Source: Aphelocoma coerulescens (taxonomy: Eukaryota > Chordata > Aves > Passeriformes > Corvidae). From it: a stretch of 64,000 nucleotides of DNA. The position numbers and the translations under genes are program-made. Shown here piece after piece: positions 43,101-56,635 of the stretch. The DNA is taken from assembly GCF_041296385.1 (NCBI RefSeq), contig NW_027184085.1, positions 7,311,301 through 7,375,300 of the forward strand, given 5' to 3'. Each line of letters starts with the position of its first letter. The stretch's first letter is position 1. The notes below the pieces were generated by a model, which was not told where the DNA came from, searched no databases, and worked only from the letters and a program-made list of their open reading frames with translations.

Positions 43101-44339
43101 TAATGCCACTGTTTTGGCCTTGCACCTTCTTCCCTCTCTTTCCCAAGTAACCTCCTTGAAATCATCTGGGTTAGTGTATGTTTTTATTCTTGGACTGTTG
43201 CATGCCTAAGGGAATTGAGTCACAAATGGCTTGTGTTCACAAAATTGGTGGAATAAAGCCCAAGCTTTAAAGATGCAGCTTGGCAGCTTTTAAAAGGGCA
43301 TAAGTAAAGGCATAAAACATTGGGTGAAGTTTCCAGAGTGATTTGAGAAAGCAATTCCTAAGTGAGTTTGAGAATTTAAAGAAGATTCTGACATTCATTT
43401 TTTGTCTCATAAAGATACAGAATGATGAGCCATTACACATACATTTAAACATCTTTAAGCGTGCTTCAGAATATATGTTATTCTGTTCCTGCAAGAATGA
43501 GGAGGGTGTGTGTGTGTGATTCCAGAACAGGCTCATCTTTAAAGTAAAACTCGGGAATGTCATGTGGCAGAAGTAAGAGGGAGTTAGGAAAAGAGTTTGA
43601 CATTGTAGTGGGAGGGAAGGAAGGAGCTATTTGCTCTTTGTGGAGGAGTTCAAAGGTTCAAGAACTGTTTAGGCATTTGAAAATATCAGTCCTGTTCCAC
43701 AGACCAAAATCAGGGAGATGTGGCTAATCTGTTGACTGAGAGCTGGTCGTGGATACTGAAAGTGAGCTGGAGGACAGGTTTTACAGAGGAACCCATTTCT
43801 GTTTCTTAACATGTAAAACGAAAGCAAGAGGGACAAGGTGTGCAGACATTAATGTTTGCTGCAGGATTATCCTGACTCCTTTACATCCATCGTACTCTCT
43901 GCACTTCTCTCCAACATATCTGTATCCCTTTAGGTCTCAAATCTTCTCTTCCTGGCAACTTCAGAAAAAGTTAAGTTTTTGAAGCTAATCTTAAGGATTT
44001 TTATCTCTTTTAAATATCCTATCTCTAGTCTGCTGTGTTTCAGAAGTGTCACACCAAATCCTGAAGCTAAGAGTGAGAACACCAAGCTCTGCATAATGCA
44101 GGTGCCCAGGAGAGCAGTAGGCAGGCTGGTTGCTATAACAGCTTGTAGCTGTAGAACATCTTCCATTTCAGAAAAGATCCCAAATCTCTTTATGGACTCA
44201 GTTGAGAGAAGGTAAAATGCACTATGGACAAGTTGGGAAAAGCTGAAAGAGGCAAAATACTGGATTTAACTTGGTATCTAGGATAAACAGTCCTGACCTA
44301 CTAAGTACTCTGTATGTATAGATGAGAAAGGTAGTCAGA

Positions 44340-44410
44340 GTTCAGCTTTTTTCCAGACATTCTTCCAACATCTATGAAATAGGGATAACAATTTCTCTCT
44401 TTTCAGTGGC
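44340..44410 (+). repeat. Possible MIR-like 3' scrap
   Basis: ACATCTATGAAATAGGGATA followed by ACAATTTCTCTC resembles the MIR block CTCATCTGTGAAATGGGGATAA. It is only about 50-70 bp long, so the call is weak. Confidence 0.25.
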
Positions 44411-45714
44411 ACTGGTACAGAAGAGGAATCATGCAATGTGGCTAGAAAACATTACATCTTAGGAAGTTTAATACACTGTACTCATCAGCTATTGTGTTTC
44501 TGTATAGCATACAGTTTCATTAGGTGAAGGCTGAGATGAGACTCGACACCCTGGACTGTGTCTGTGCAGCCTGTTTTTCTTTTAGAAATGGTAGACATGG
44601 GGAGGTTCTTCCCTTTGGCTTTAACAGCCACAACTGAAGTGATCTGATTTGAGAAACATGGATGGGAGATGTTGTTGGAGTGGTCAGCCATAAACCCACT
44701 GTGAACTGTGTGGTGAGTCTCTGACACCCTTAAGATCTCTCAAGACCCTAGAGGTACTTGCTCTATATTCTTATCAGAAAATAATTTCCCTTGCAGTGTG
44801 AAACTGCTTTGCATATCAAGACTGATCTTTCCTGGGAACTTTATCTGTTATCTTAAGGAAAAAATAGTGGCTAATATCAGGACTGCTGTTGGGGTAATCC
44901 TGGGACAGCTTTAACTTTGCAGAAATGTACCATAAGGCTTCTTTATTGAAAAAGGAGGAGTAGTTATATTCTAAATCTTCTTCACCTGCCACTCTAATAT
45001 TTAATAAGATTCAGACTTAAGCAATTTATATTGCACTATGATTCCAAAATGTAGATTCTTCTTTTTTTCTGGAGGTTTCTAGGAAAGGATTGGACAAAAA
45101 ATGCTAAATGCTTTACGTATGCCATGCATTTTGGTAGCTGGTTGGATGAGCTGACCTCACACGTTCCATTTCATAGTAATTGGTGTGAATTGACAGTTCT
45201 GTGATTCACCTGAAACTGCTAGGTAGCCAAGAGTGCTGCTCTCAGTATTCAGAGTTGAATAGAAAATATGGTTTGCATGACTAATATTCTTATCTAGACC
45301 TTTTGCAACAAAACTTACAAATTCATGGACTGATTTTTATTAAATATCAGAATGGTTTCCTGTGTATATGTTTGTTTATCAAAGTAATCGAGTACTTTGC
45401 CCAAGTTTCCAATAGAAACAATCTTTCCTTTCTTCCCCCCACCTTTATTTCAATTACAAATGTCTAAGTTCCTCATTTCCCACCATCTAGAAAGATTTCT
45501 AGGGGCTTTTTCTTGTTCTTTTTTTTCTCTCTTTTTTTCTTGCATTACCAGTAGTAGATGTTCCCTTTCAATGTAAGTTGAAATGTATGATCTTTGGAAA
45601 AAAGGACGCCAGTCCTGTTTTAGAATCGGGTGGTCTCTGAGACGCCTGGTAAATCACTGCACTGCAGAGGAGGATTTAGGTTGACAGGATGCAGCCTGGA
45701 ACACAGGACTGGGG

Positions 45715-46010
45715 GGAAATCCTGGCTCATCAGGATCCGTTCCCTACTACTGCAGACAACCACATCACATAATCCCTTTCATAAGTTTATCGAGCCTCAT
45801 CTTTAAACTAATTAGGTCGTTTGCTCTCACTATCCTTGTTGGAAAGCAGTTCCAGAGCATCGCTCCTCTGATGGTTAGAAACCTTTTTCTAATTCCCAAA
45901 TCAAATTTATTCATGGTCAATTTATACTTATTTGTCCTTGTGCAACATTGTCCTTTATTTTAAATGCTACTTTTCTCCTTGATATTTACTGTGGGGATGT
46001 AGCTAGCAAT
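45715..46010 (-). mobile_element. Old CR1-type LINE fragment (CR1-X/Y-like 3' region)
   Basis: The + strand shows the order typical of older avian and reptilian CR1 families: CACATAATCCCTTTCATAA, then GTTCCAGAGCATCGCTCCTC, then ATTTATTCATGGTCAATTTA and TTGTCCTTGTGCAACATTG. By analogy with CR1 these lie on the antisense strand, so the element is on the - strand. The start shares the ACCACAT...CCTTTCATAA block with the fragment at 30870. Similarity may continue with decay to about 46150. The subfamily name is from memory and unverified. Confidence 0.7.
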
Positions 46011-46326
46011 CCTATCTATGTGGAGTTTTTTTCCATTTTTCCAGCCAAACAGAACAAGCTCTTATTTCTTGCATAATACAGGAATTTGGTAACATCTCTC
46101 TGGCTCCAGGTTTTGTATTCCACCTCTTGGAGTACATGTATGGGGAATGGTACACCCCCCTTCATGCTGAGGCTTCCCAACAGCCTCGTTAATGGCAGTG
46201 GTACCATTTTCCTGATTTTTGAACACCCTTCTTGACGCATGCCTTGTTTCTTACTACTGGAAACAGCATTAGAGCAACACACTGAGATAATACACTCTCC
46301 TTTCCTTTTCACACCTGAAGAAAGGG

Positions 46327-47075
46327 ACGTAATCATACCTTAAGCAAACAGTTTGGAACACGGACACTCCTGGATGTGCATTTCAAAGTGTCACAACATG
46401 TCCTGTCACACGAGGCTTACCTCCTCTACCGCCTTTCCAAGCGCTCTCCAAATCTGCAAAGACCTACACATGAATCTTGAATGCTGACCAAAACCAGGAC
46501 AAACAGCAGCTGCAAGCAGCTCTGTCTTTGTCCTTCCATTCACAACGCGATACACAGCACAAAACCATGTGTAAGGAGAAAGACCGGTGTCGCGTAGTCC
46601 TTCCTGGTGTGGGACGTGAGCTGCAAGTAAAGCCTTCACAAGTGGAGTTCTTCTGGGGACACAAAGTTCCATGAGTTTGCAGGAATCATAGCCAAAGGGG
46701 CAGTGATATGGCTGCAGGGCATCCGCTCAAAAACTGTGAAAGTCTTAGACATGGAAATGCAGAGCGGATGAAAGACTTTGTGGATACCTGGCTGTACTCC
46801 ACGGAGGGCAAAGACAAGAGGTAGAGTAACACAGCCATTAGCTAGTCCAGCGTGTCAGCGGGTTGTCGCTGAGGAGGGTTTTTCAGCAGTCGGACAGACC
46901 TGACCATGAGCCATCAAAGGTCGTGTTAACACACTGTGACGTTAAATCGCGTGAGCGGTTGATGCTAAATTTTATCTGTTTAGCTCTCAAGCTTAGTAAG
47001 GCAACTTCAAGCTGCAGCATGCATCCACAAAACATGTCCTCATCATCTTTGGGCATGGAATTCTTGCGGCATGAA
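46327..47075. promoter_or_regulatory. CpG-raised unique block, candidate regulatory element or exapted insert
   Basis: I count 24 CpGs in about 745 bp, well above the surrounding DNA. Notable words are ACAACGCGATACAC (46543-46556), GTGTCGCGTAG (46607-46617) and TGTGACGTTAAATCGCGTG (46937-46955), the last including a CRE-like TGACGTTA. Short frames are open on both strands, but the peptides match no family I know and have no clear splice borders. It could be an enhancer, an unannotated promoter or an old insert of unknown type. Confidence 0.3.
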
Positions 47076-48243
47076 TCCTGGTGAGAAGCAATTCTGAAAT
47101 CTTTTTGTGGAGAGACCAGAGGGAAAAAAGTACTGAACAATTAGAGTCTGAGTGGCGTGAGGAAGGGTTGTATGCCTGTCAGGGGTTGGGAGGAAGATGT
47201 GGGCCTCTCAGAGACATCCAGCACCTGGGCTGCCTAATAATAAATAGCTGGATAAAAAGTTTCTGGTTTTGCCGCTTTTGTCCCTTTCCTAAGGTAAGAA
47301 TTCCTGCTGCCTTAGTTGTAACATAACATTCTGCATATCCTGATAAACCTAATCTGTTGCAATTAAATCATATGGTGATGGTATCACACATTTCAATTCA
47401 GATGGAGAATTACTCCAGTTATATTGGAGAAAGTGGCTGCATGGACTTATTTTGATGAGGATGCTGATCTGTTGGGATCTGTACAAGAGTGGGATAAAGA
47501 CTGTCCGGTGAGAGAAGCTAAAGTACAAGTAAAGGAAAAATAGTGTGCAATCATATAACTGACATCTTCTATAAAGCATACATATATTAATATAGTTTTG
47601 CTATAAGCTGCTGTTTCCTGGCTTCTAATTTCCATTTATAAAAAATTACCTCAAAATCTTGTATTTTCACTTTTGAAAATGTAAGAACCTTACAGAGATT
47701 TTATAGTCCTTGGCCAGGGGAGGCTGGGATGAGGTGAAAGGAGTATATGTAAGCTTTCTTTTTTTCTGGGGTCAGAGAAATTCGAATAGCATTCCTGTGG
47801 GTATTATCCCATTATCATGCAGAATGTATTATCATGAGAAATTTGGTTTATCAGCAGAGGTAGATTAGAGAAGAAATTCTGTGATAAATTAGTTCCCTAT
47901 TGAGCAATGTTGTTTTACAGGAACCAAAATATTTGAGAAATGCTTCACCTCAAAGTTTCTGCCAGCTGATGTACTTGGATCTTGAATACTTGGGTCTGTA
48001 AATGGGTTGGTAAGATACTGGGAGCCCTGTAGGACAATTCTAAATCTATAACCTCTTGATTCACCTTTTGGACTGCTCAATAAAATCAGATTATTGGTGG
48101 AAGTAGGCTTTTATAATGAATGTTTTTAAGATGGAAGGTTACTAGGCAGGGGTCTACTACTTTTCCTGGAAAACTTACGCATTATAAATCATAAGAAAAC
48201 CTGCAAAACAAACAAGCAAGCACCCTTAAATCTGTTTACAGGG

Positions 48244-48280
48244 AAAAAGAAAAAAAAAAAAAAACAAAAAAACAAAAAAC
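48244..48280 (+). repeat. A-rich low-complexity tract
   Basis: A runs of up to 14 are interrupted by single G or C. No upstream retroposon body was recognised. Confidence 0.85.
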
Positions 48281-48454
48281 CAACACAAATGGAAATACTA
48301 AAACACAACAAATGGCTGTGGAAAATGAGAGATTCGGTTTCATCAAGTGATTACTGAATATGCAGAGATCACATTTGGACCAGAAGTCCCTGAGCCACAA
48401 GGCTGAAATCTGAGAAGAATACCCAGAGGAGGCATGATGCACATCCTCTGCCTA

Positions 48455-48556
48455 TAATCTTTTCAGTGTATCTGCTTCTGGCCACCATTGGAGAGAGGAT
48501 ATTGACTGAGGTGGACTTTGTCTGATCTAGTACCATCATCCTTATATAATGTTCTA
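48455..48556 (+). repeat. Ancient interspersed repeat, copy 2, with TTATATAATGTTCT tail
   Basis: The block starts near TCTTTTCAGTGTATCTGCTT, continues as GGCCACCATTGGAGAGAGGA and GGTGGACTTTGTCTGATCTA, and ends with CTTATATAATGTTCT, which resembles the 'cttatgttct' end of the same old repeat. It is a better match than the copy at 20071. If that tail is the 3' end, the copy is on the + strand. Confidence 0.5.
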
Positions 48557-49098
48557 GTCCAATACTTTTGAAGGCAAAAGTAGTTGTTTGGGATTTTTAA
48601 ACTCATTAAAGTCTACTCTCCTACATTCTGACATCAGCAGGGATTCTCCAGTGAGTTTTAGCCTCCCAGAGATGCTCAGCAGCTGGCTCACTATTTTTAG
48701 CTTTCCTGATAGAAAAAAAATAGTAAAATGTAACCACGTCTTTGATGTGTGTCTGCTTTCAGGCATCCACTATCCACTGATTCATTGACTGGTAACAGGG
48801 AAAGTTTTGGTAGGTCATTGTATTCATGAGGTAGCCTAGAAAGTTTCTTTCATCCATCTTTTAATGTCTTGGTCAAAATGGCTTCCAACAGTCTCTTTTG
48901 AGGAGACTGCTCTGCAGTCTGAATACTTCCCCACTGTGAACTCTTTGCTGGTACTGTGTTGGTACAGACATGTCTTTCTGTTCATTTCTGCCCTCAAACT
49001 TCTCAATCTATATTAAATCGGTGGCTAAATAAATACCAAGAAAGATGTCATATTAAACTTTTATTTAAAAACAATATCTAGTAAAATTATAAAAGATC

Positions 49099-49122
49099 GT
49101 GTGTGTGTGTGAGAGAGAGAGA
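49099..49122 (+). repeat. (GT)6(GA)6 compound microsatellite
   Basis: Six GT units run directly into six GA units. Confidence 0.95.
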
Positions 49123-50019
49123 TTGATTCTCAGTTTTTTCCCTCATTATACTACTCAGAAAAACTTGGTGACTGGCTGGCTGCTCAGCTCTGTCCAACCC
49201 GTTGAAAATTACTTGCAATTGCCCAGCTGACCATGGATGGAATTGTGTTTTAATGCAAATTTTATCACAGTCAGTTCACATTCTTTTTTGTTTTTACCGG
49301 GAAAGGCTATTGAAACTGTTTTCTTAAAAAATGGGCTATTTCTTGGGTTAGAAAATATGTTAAACTTCTGGATAGAATCATTAAAGTTAGAAATAGGGAG
49401 AAGGAGGAAAATCGAGGCTCTCTGAATGCATTTGCTCTTGGATCAGTATTAGCTTTTGTTTATGGTTTCAAGTCACTTAAGTAATAAAAGTTCCATGAAG
49501 GACTGATTTGCTCTAATGGCTGGGAGAGACAGTTAGTAATGTTTACTTTTACCTTCTGTAGGGTCATAAACTTCCATCTTATAGCTTGCAATTGTCCTAA
49601 ATGGCATAAGAATCTGTGGTTGTGATTCTGTTCCAGGGATGCAAGAATTTCTCTCTCCTTATGCCTCTTAGCAGATTAAGGAGACAAAAACCTTACAGAA
49701 CAGTCAGATGGAACAGTGACAAAGAAAGGTGTTGGAAAATTACTGAGTTAAAAGTTTGCATTGAGAAGCACCCTCTGCCCTTCCATGTTTATTTAACACT
49801 TCTGCTTTTTGCCTCCCTGCCTTTTCTCCATCTCTGCCTCCAACACACACAGACATAGACATTTTCAATCACGCTTAAGAGATTATTCCACTATTTCCCT
49901 TGAACTTGTATGATCTGGAAAACCCTAGGTTATGTGGTCATGCACTAAACTAATGCAAATAAATGCCAATAAAAATTAAATTAAATATATTTCCAACTAG
50001 CAAATTATTTATGCGCAAA

Positions 50020-50315
50020 AGCCACTCTGAGGCTGTTCAGGAGGAACAAACAGTTAGGAAACATTCTTAAAGCTCAGGCTAAATGTTCTGATGTTGAATT
50101 TCCTGTTGTTACTACCAGTTATTGCTCCCTGGTATCACCACAAACAACTTTTCTCCAATCTTTGTGCTTATACCTTCAAAACTTGCAGCCAGTTATCACA
50201 TATCCCCTTGAGTCATCATTTACCCAAATTATACACATTTAGTTAATCTTCTCTCCTAAGTCAGTCCTTCCAGTCCATTACAAATTTCTCTAACTCACCT
50301 CTGAAATTCATCTTT
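50020..50315 (-). mobile_element. Old CR1-type LINE fragment
   Basis: The + strand contains TTAAAGCTCAGGCTAAATG, GTTACTACCAGTTATTGCTC, ACTTTTCTCCAATCTTTG, AGTTATCACATATCCCCTTG and AGTCATCATTTACCCAAATT in an order I associate with old CR1 families of birds and turtles, antisense orientation. It is clearly diverged, has no coding capacity, and fades into a T-rich tract at about 50320. The family assignment is from memory. Confidence 0.5.
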
Positions 50316-51414
50316 TCTTTTCTTTTTTTTTTTTTCCTTCCATGTGTTTCTGAACACTTTTAGGTGATTAGAGCTGACAGGATCATTTTAGATGTGGGTT
50401 TTCAATTGACACCAGAGGAAGAAGGTGTCTTTGATCTGGAGGAGGCATACACACTATTATATGTGATATTGTCCACTGTCATTTGAAAATGTCTTTTGAC
50501 AGTACTGTCTTTCAGCTTCATTTTCCTGTTGAGCACTTGCCTCTGTGGCTATTTGTTACCTGCATTTCCAGAGCTGAACCATGCAAGGTTCTAGGCATGG
50601 CTAATCCTGTCCAGCAGGGATTCAGATGACCAACCGTGGTATTAAGGAGCTCAGCACCCTCTAGGATCTGTTGCAACTTATTCCCCATTCTTCTTGATGT
50701 GTGAAGTCTTCTTTGCTGTGCTGTTTAAATTTAATATCAGAACTCCTGCTTTCCTAGATAGTTCTTCTACAACTGACATTTATCATGCACGTTCCTCCTG
50801 GCAGCCCTCAGAGTTTTGTGGTCTACACTGTTCATCATCTAATAGGAGTTCAGTTCTCAACGCAAAAAAATTTCTGCTATAAGCTGTTTCAAATGTTTGA
50901 CTGAAACAATTTACTATATACTCAGCGTTCACTAATTTTTAAGTTGATCAACAAAAAATGTGATCAAAATATGTCTCTGATGGTTGATTACTGCACACTT
51001 TTCCTTCTGTTCTCTACAGAAATTGTACCTGTCAGGAAATTGTACCTCCTTTACTTCAGCCTGACAAGAACCGTTTTAAAACCCAGTGCACTGAAGCTTT
51101 GTAAATTGCACAGATCTTGTTTTAATTAAATTCACTGTTTCTTTTTCAGTTCAAAGATTACATCCTTATACCTTTTGTAAAAATCTGAAGTTTTAGGCTT
51201 AAATTCACTCCATTTGTTTTAAACTTGTTACCCAGGAACTTAGTCCCACAGTAGCAGATGGGAAAATACACCTGGATACAAGGGACAATAATGTTTTCCC
51301 AGTTTGCTGTTTTGAGATAATGTACTGGGAATGTAATGTATTTGTGAGTCTGCATAAGAATGTGTCCATGCTCAAGAAAAATGGACTGATAGGCCTTCAT
51401 AGCTCTAGGTAGAG

Positions 51415-51525
51415 TCTTGGGAGATTTTTGGGTTCAAGTTTGACTTTTACTACAAACTCTTTGTGTGGCTTTGAAAAGGTGGTTAAATCTTCTTTCAGTC
51501 TCTGCTTGCCTTGTCTAGTTCCTAA
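51415..51525 (+). repeat. MIR-like SINE remnant
   Basis: TGGGTTCAAGTTTGACTTTT resembles the MIR B-box region (GGGTTCAAATCC). It is followed by CTTTGTGTGGCTTTGAAAAG, GGTTAAATCTTCTTTCAGTC and TCTGCTTGCCTTGTCT, which follow the MIR core in order. The match is collinear but diverged. Confidence 0.5.
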
Positions 51526-54500
51526 GTACCTTATGCATGAGCCAGGCTCTTAAAGGAAGATTGTACCATGCAGTGATGGCTTAGCTTAGAAGTTTTTGCC
51601 AGAGAGGCAGTGGAGGCCCTTGCCCTTGGCACAAACCTTGCTTCCTTTGTGTTATAATTGATTGATAGGGCCTTTGAGAAGCCCTTTCCATCTTTCTCCT
51701 GCCATGCTCCCAGAGCACCTCATTTCACCTTCCTTTCTCTCTCATGCACGCACACAGATTATGCCTCATGGTTCTCAGCCCTGAGTAGATAGAGGTCTGT
51801 TGGTTAAGAAGATTACTTCATCACTGGCATCTTGCAGAAGAACTGGATCCTACTTCATACCATTCCGCTACCTATACTTAAAGAACAAGCTAAATTGATA
51901 AAGAATAAGGAGAAAGATATAGGTGATAAGAGACAACACTTATTTGCTCCCAACATCTCTTAGAGGATAGAAGAAGCTATTCAAAGTCAAAACATATGGA
52001 AAACAGCATCTGGTTATGGGAGCTTGGATGTTAATTGTTCTGACAGCTGAAATTTGTCTCCAGAAATCTCACGAAGCCAGCTGGTATTGTAGAGTTTTCT
52101 CTGGCTCATATTGTGACTCTTACAAGTTTCTGTAGACTTCTAGTCTCAGGGTGATCATCTTGTAGGAGCAGCTGCTGCCTAAAGATTTTCATTTCTATAT
52201 CAGCTGGAATCAGGAAATACATTCTTTGTGGGTTTGGGTTAGCTTTTGTAACATAAAAAACCTAAGGTGGCTTTGGATGCTCTTCCCTGAATTCCAACTC
52301 AACAAAACCTTGTGGAACTTAGTAAAGAGGTTCTAATGTTGTCCTGTTTATAGTTCTTGTGTACATGGTGTGGAGAAAAATTCGGTAACTATGAGTAGTA
52401 AGGTTGCTTTTGAGAGGTGTTCTGAGGTTCCATTTTGAATCTGAATTTCCTTAATCAGAAAAATGTGGGCTGGAAAACTCAGTAAAAGCAATAACTCTAG
52501 AGAGATAATTACAAGAGTTTGTTTCTGAATGGGCTAGGAGTTATCTAATAATAGCTCTTTTCTGCAGTTGTTTTAGTGCCTTTTGCTTTCAACCTTGAGC
52601 TGGAAATGTCAGAAATCTATATTGACACTTGTGCCCTGTCAGAGAGAATAAAGAATATGAGGTTGTTTAGAGAGCATACGAGTCTGTATTTAGAACAAGC
52701 TACTTACATGTTTCTGAGACAAAAGCATAAATAACTAATCATTTGATGATGCTATCAACAAGATGTTTTCTGCATGGCCCTGACATTTTTTTAAGGGTGA
52801 AAATACCAACTTTTCTTATGCAAAACTACAAACACATTTCCCGCACATAGACTTGATGTTATTTTCCAAGAAATGTCTGTTCCTTACCCCTGTGAAATAT
52901 AATGAGCAGTAAAAGAAAAAAAAAAGGAAAAAAGAAAACAACCCAAACTCACTCTATATAAATGTAGAAAAGAAAGGCTTGGACAAAGCTGTAAGTAGCA
53001 GAGCAGTCTAATTAGTTTAGAGATGGTTTTGCTTTAGATTTATTTTGCTAAGATTCAAGGTATTCAAAGTGATTGTTGTTAACAGTAGCATAACCTCTGG
53101 AGACTAGTTGAGCATTCTTGAAGAAGTCTCCCCAAAAGAAGTGAATCCAAAAATCAAAACAAAATGAAAAAGAGGAAAAGTTTCTGAAACAGGGAATGTT
53201 TTAGAAAATCCACTGAGTTATTCATATGCTGCTAACAATAGAAAGAACTCAAAAGGCAGGACCCAGAACAGCAGGTACAGAGTCTAATTAATGCACGTAC
53301 TCTAAGGAGGTTTAACCCATAATATTCTGAATGTAAGTGGTACTGTTTCAACAGCAGGATTGTTTCCAGCTATATACCTGACTTTCACTAGTGAATCACA
53401 AGATACAAAAAAATCCCAACTTCTATATTTTTTCTTGCAAACAAGAAATCTTGAAGATTTCAAGCTATTTTTTTTTCCTGAGGCTGCAATGTAAAATGGG
53501 TAACATAATTATGTTGGATTTTTCTTTGAAGTAATAGGTAGGTTGAAGTGAGTCAAGCTTAGAGATTATCAGGATTTTAACTCAAACTTGATGTATCCTT
53601 ATGGAGTAGAAGCTGGAACCTACTTATTCTCATTCTCACTTGAGTGATCTCTAGAGCTTGTTCATGATTTTCTCATCAGTGACAGAGTTCTGAAACACTG
53701 GGAACACTTGCTTGGTCCAGAAAACCACTTGATTATCATTTTCACTTTAATGTTTTTCTTTTTATATTTTAAAATCAAAAGTGTGACCTAATTGTTTGAT
53801 GAATATGGCCTGAAGGCATACACCTCTCCTTACAACATGAAGTCCAAAGGTATTAGGCAACAAATGAGAAATTGAAGGGAGGCTGGTCTGTTTAAATGTA
53901 AGTTTTCTACTGTAACTCAAAGCATTAAATATTTGCAGGCTTTATTACACACACCAGCACTCTCTGTGGTAGACAACTATCTTAACCAGTAATCTAAATT
54001 CTGATTTCTTTAATGAGGAGTCTATTCATTGGCCATTTCTTGTGTGTATGGAAATTAGACACCTGTTCTGGGGAGAAAATGCTCTGGGTAGTTAGAATTG
54101 CAGAAACTTGACCAGTGAGTCTTCTGTTGACTTGGACTGGGATGATCAAAATTATCTCAGAAGTTTCAGGATGAGATTTAAAGCTGAAACATTGGCAGTT
54201 GAGAGAGAACAAGACCTGGTACATGCTATGTCAAATCAATGGTTCATTCTGCACCTTGAGTGTACCAGTCAGCAAAGGATTGTTCAAAGAAACTTTGCAA
54301 GGAACTTTCAGGACCCCAGGAAAAAAAAACATCTATGTGTGAATCAGAGCCAGAAACTGTTCCTCCATCCTGGGGAAGAAAGTTTGACAGATCAAAAGCT
54401 TTCCAGTTTTGCAGTGGTGTGGAGCGAGGTAACTGGGGTGTTACTCAAAAAATAGACATGAAGCCTTGGGGGTCTGCCAGTGACAATGTGCTCTCCCGTG

Positions 54501-54699
54501 TCAAATCTCTGCACTCAAGACCCTGTTTGCCTGATCCAGATTACAGCCCAGACTACTGGCAGTCCTGGAATAAATTACTCTTGCTGTAGGCTCTTGTCAG
54601 AAATGGTATCATGGGGCTGGGAAACTTGGTGAACTATTTCATTAAAAATTTCTATGAGAAATTCTGACTTTTAAAAACTGATGCCCTCATTAAAAAACT

Positions 54700-54950
54700 A
54701 CTAGTTATCAAAAATCAGGATGAAACCATTGCCTGTGTTGTTGAAATGCTCTCATATGCCGACAGATGCTCAAGTCTCTGCTGTCTGCCTGGACACTGCT
54801 AAATATAATTAAACACTGCTGAGTACTGACTCTGATTTGGACTGTGAATATCAATGTCTCATTTTGAACTATCATAAATGCATTTTAAGCAAGCTAATAT
54901 TCTGTAAATATGGTTAACTTCTGCATTTGCATATTTGGCCTCTTAATTTA
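54700..54950. promoter_or_regulatory. Candidate AT-rich non-coding element with an octamer motif
   Basis: Repeat-free AT-rich block with ATTTGCAT (POU octamer, reverse orientation) at 54925-54932 and GTTAAC nearby. A single octamer is expected by chance at this scale, so the call rests on texture only. Confidence 0.18.
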
Positions 54951-56635
54951 TTTTTTACTATTGGTTCATGGGTGTCTATGAGTGGGTCTTCTGTATGATT
55001 TTAACACACAGAACCCTATCAAGTTATCTATAGCAGGAATATTACAGCATCATAATAGTTAATGGAAAATAGCATAAGAGGAAAAAGAAAATTAGCATTC
55101 CACACAGCAGGGCATTTCGGATGTTAATCTGCCTTGCAATATAATTGACAGGGAAGCTGATATCTGGGAAGATTTTTATTCCTATCTTTTTCTCTAAACA
55201 GTTAGTGTTCAGTTGTTGTGCAGCAGGGGAGATGGAGAAAAAGAAAGTTCTAGCCAAGTGAATGTTCTTTACCAGCAAAGATGTTAACTTTTGTCAGAAG
55301 GTAGTTAATCACTGAGAGAGAAACAGATGAAGAAATTGGATAAAACATTTCCAGTTCCAAAAGTCTTTATTGATTGTGTCTCCCTCAAGAAAATTCAGCT
55401 CAATCTTTGAAACCCTCAAGTGATTAAACCTTGGGCAGTCCACTGTAGACAGAGCAAATGAGAATTGTTTCAAAACCAGACATGTAGAGCTAGGATACTT
55501 AAAGCGAAAAAAGATTTCTTTTTCACTTTGAAATCGTAGCTGGGAGACGTAACCTGAGACGTTGATTTTAAGGCAAGAGTTTTCTTAAGAACCATGATCT
55601 TTCTCTATATAACAGATCTCAGAATTTAGAAGCAATGAACTTTTTTATTTCCAGAGAAGGAGCTCTCTTAAAACACAAACCAGGAGACTGGAAAATGGGG
55701 CACAGATCTCTGGTCCACCACAGATAACTTGTATATCTTGGTCTAATTTTTTCAAAGGTAATTAAGGCACAGAGAAACTGAGGCATCACTAAATGTGATG
55801 CTTAGACCTGTGACCAGTTGAGAGCTCCTATTTTTTTACCAGTGATGTGAGCTTTTTGCTCTCAAATCAGCTCCTCTAGAAGACTGTTGCTCCTCTTAAG
55901 TTGGAGCATGACCACTAGCCCGTGACCCAAGGTATGCAGCATTACTAGAGCCTCCTCCATTTTCAGTATACAGCCTGAAGCTCTTGTAGAGCTGTGCTTG
56001 GGTTGCAGTTTGCTTGCTGAAAGTCCATTGTGGTCTGCTGGAGCAAAGAGCTTGATTTCTCTGCTTTGGAGTTTTAGGGTGTGAGGTACAGTAAAGATGG
56101 TAGTGGAAAAGGTCCCACAGTAGTAGACACCGTGAGCTGATCCGTGTTCTTTCTTCTGTTACAGAACACCATCTTGTTCATTAGTTCATGTGCTGTGCAG
56201 AATTCTAACATAAAACAGCACAGGAAGGCTAGTTAAGGAAATCCTTTCTGCTAGCTAATATATTTGTAACCAAAAGCAAGAAGGTATTTGACTCCAAGAA
56301 GAAAAACCAACAAAAACCTGACAGCCTTGTGAAAGTTTTATCTTTTTTTGGGCAACGATTCTGATTTTAGTTACACTCACAAGTATTGGAAGGGCTGTAG
56401 TTTCAGAAGTTATCACCTGTCAGCTGAGCTGTGATAACTCGTTGAGTGCATACGCTACAGTCACAAAAGTTTGTGAATCAAAAATTGGCTTAGATCACTC
56501 GAGCCAGCCTTCTCAATGCCTAGGGTTATCCCAAGTGTTCTGGAGTATTGTGGCTGAGATGAGCAACTGAGCCAAGGATTCTTCCAAGAGAGGCAATGGA
56601 TTATGATTCAAATCATCAGTGTAATTTCACCACTG

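Larger units (their letters stand above)
29641..45714. other. Intronic segment with scattered old repeats
   Basis: It contains the listed TTGG, T/G-rich, CR1-like and MIR-like pieces, and A/T-rich patches at 38440-38490 and 39285-39330. Frames open on both strands at 31268-31798 show no domain. The rest is unique, CpG-poor sequence. Confidence 0.6.
47080..56635. other. Intronic segment, mostly unique
   Basis: It holds the listed old repeats, A-rich tracts at 48244-48280 and 52912-52940, and a T-rich tract at 50310-50337. No exon was seen. Confidence 0.6.

Noticed and set aside
46406..46672. 88-codon - strand frame in the CpG-raised block
   Set aside because: The peptide matches no known family, and overlapping frames are open in other registers, so it is probably a result of higher GC. 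The block is kept as a regulatory candidate only.
55735..55800. Possible further MIR-like block (GGCACAGAGAAACTGAGGCA)
   Set aside because: Only one short word matches and the flanking order does not follow the MIR core.
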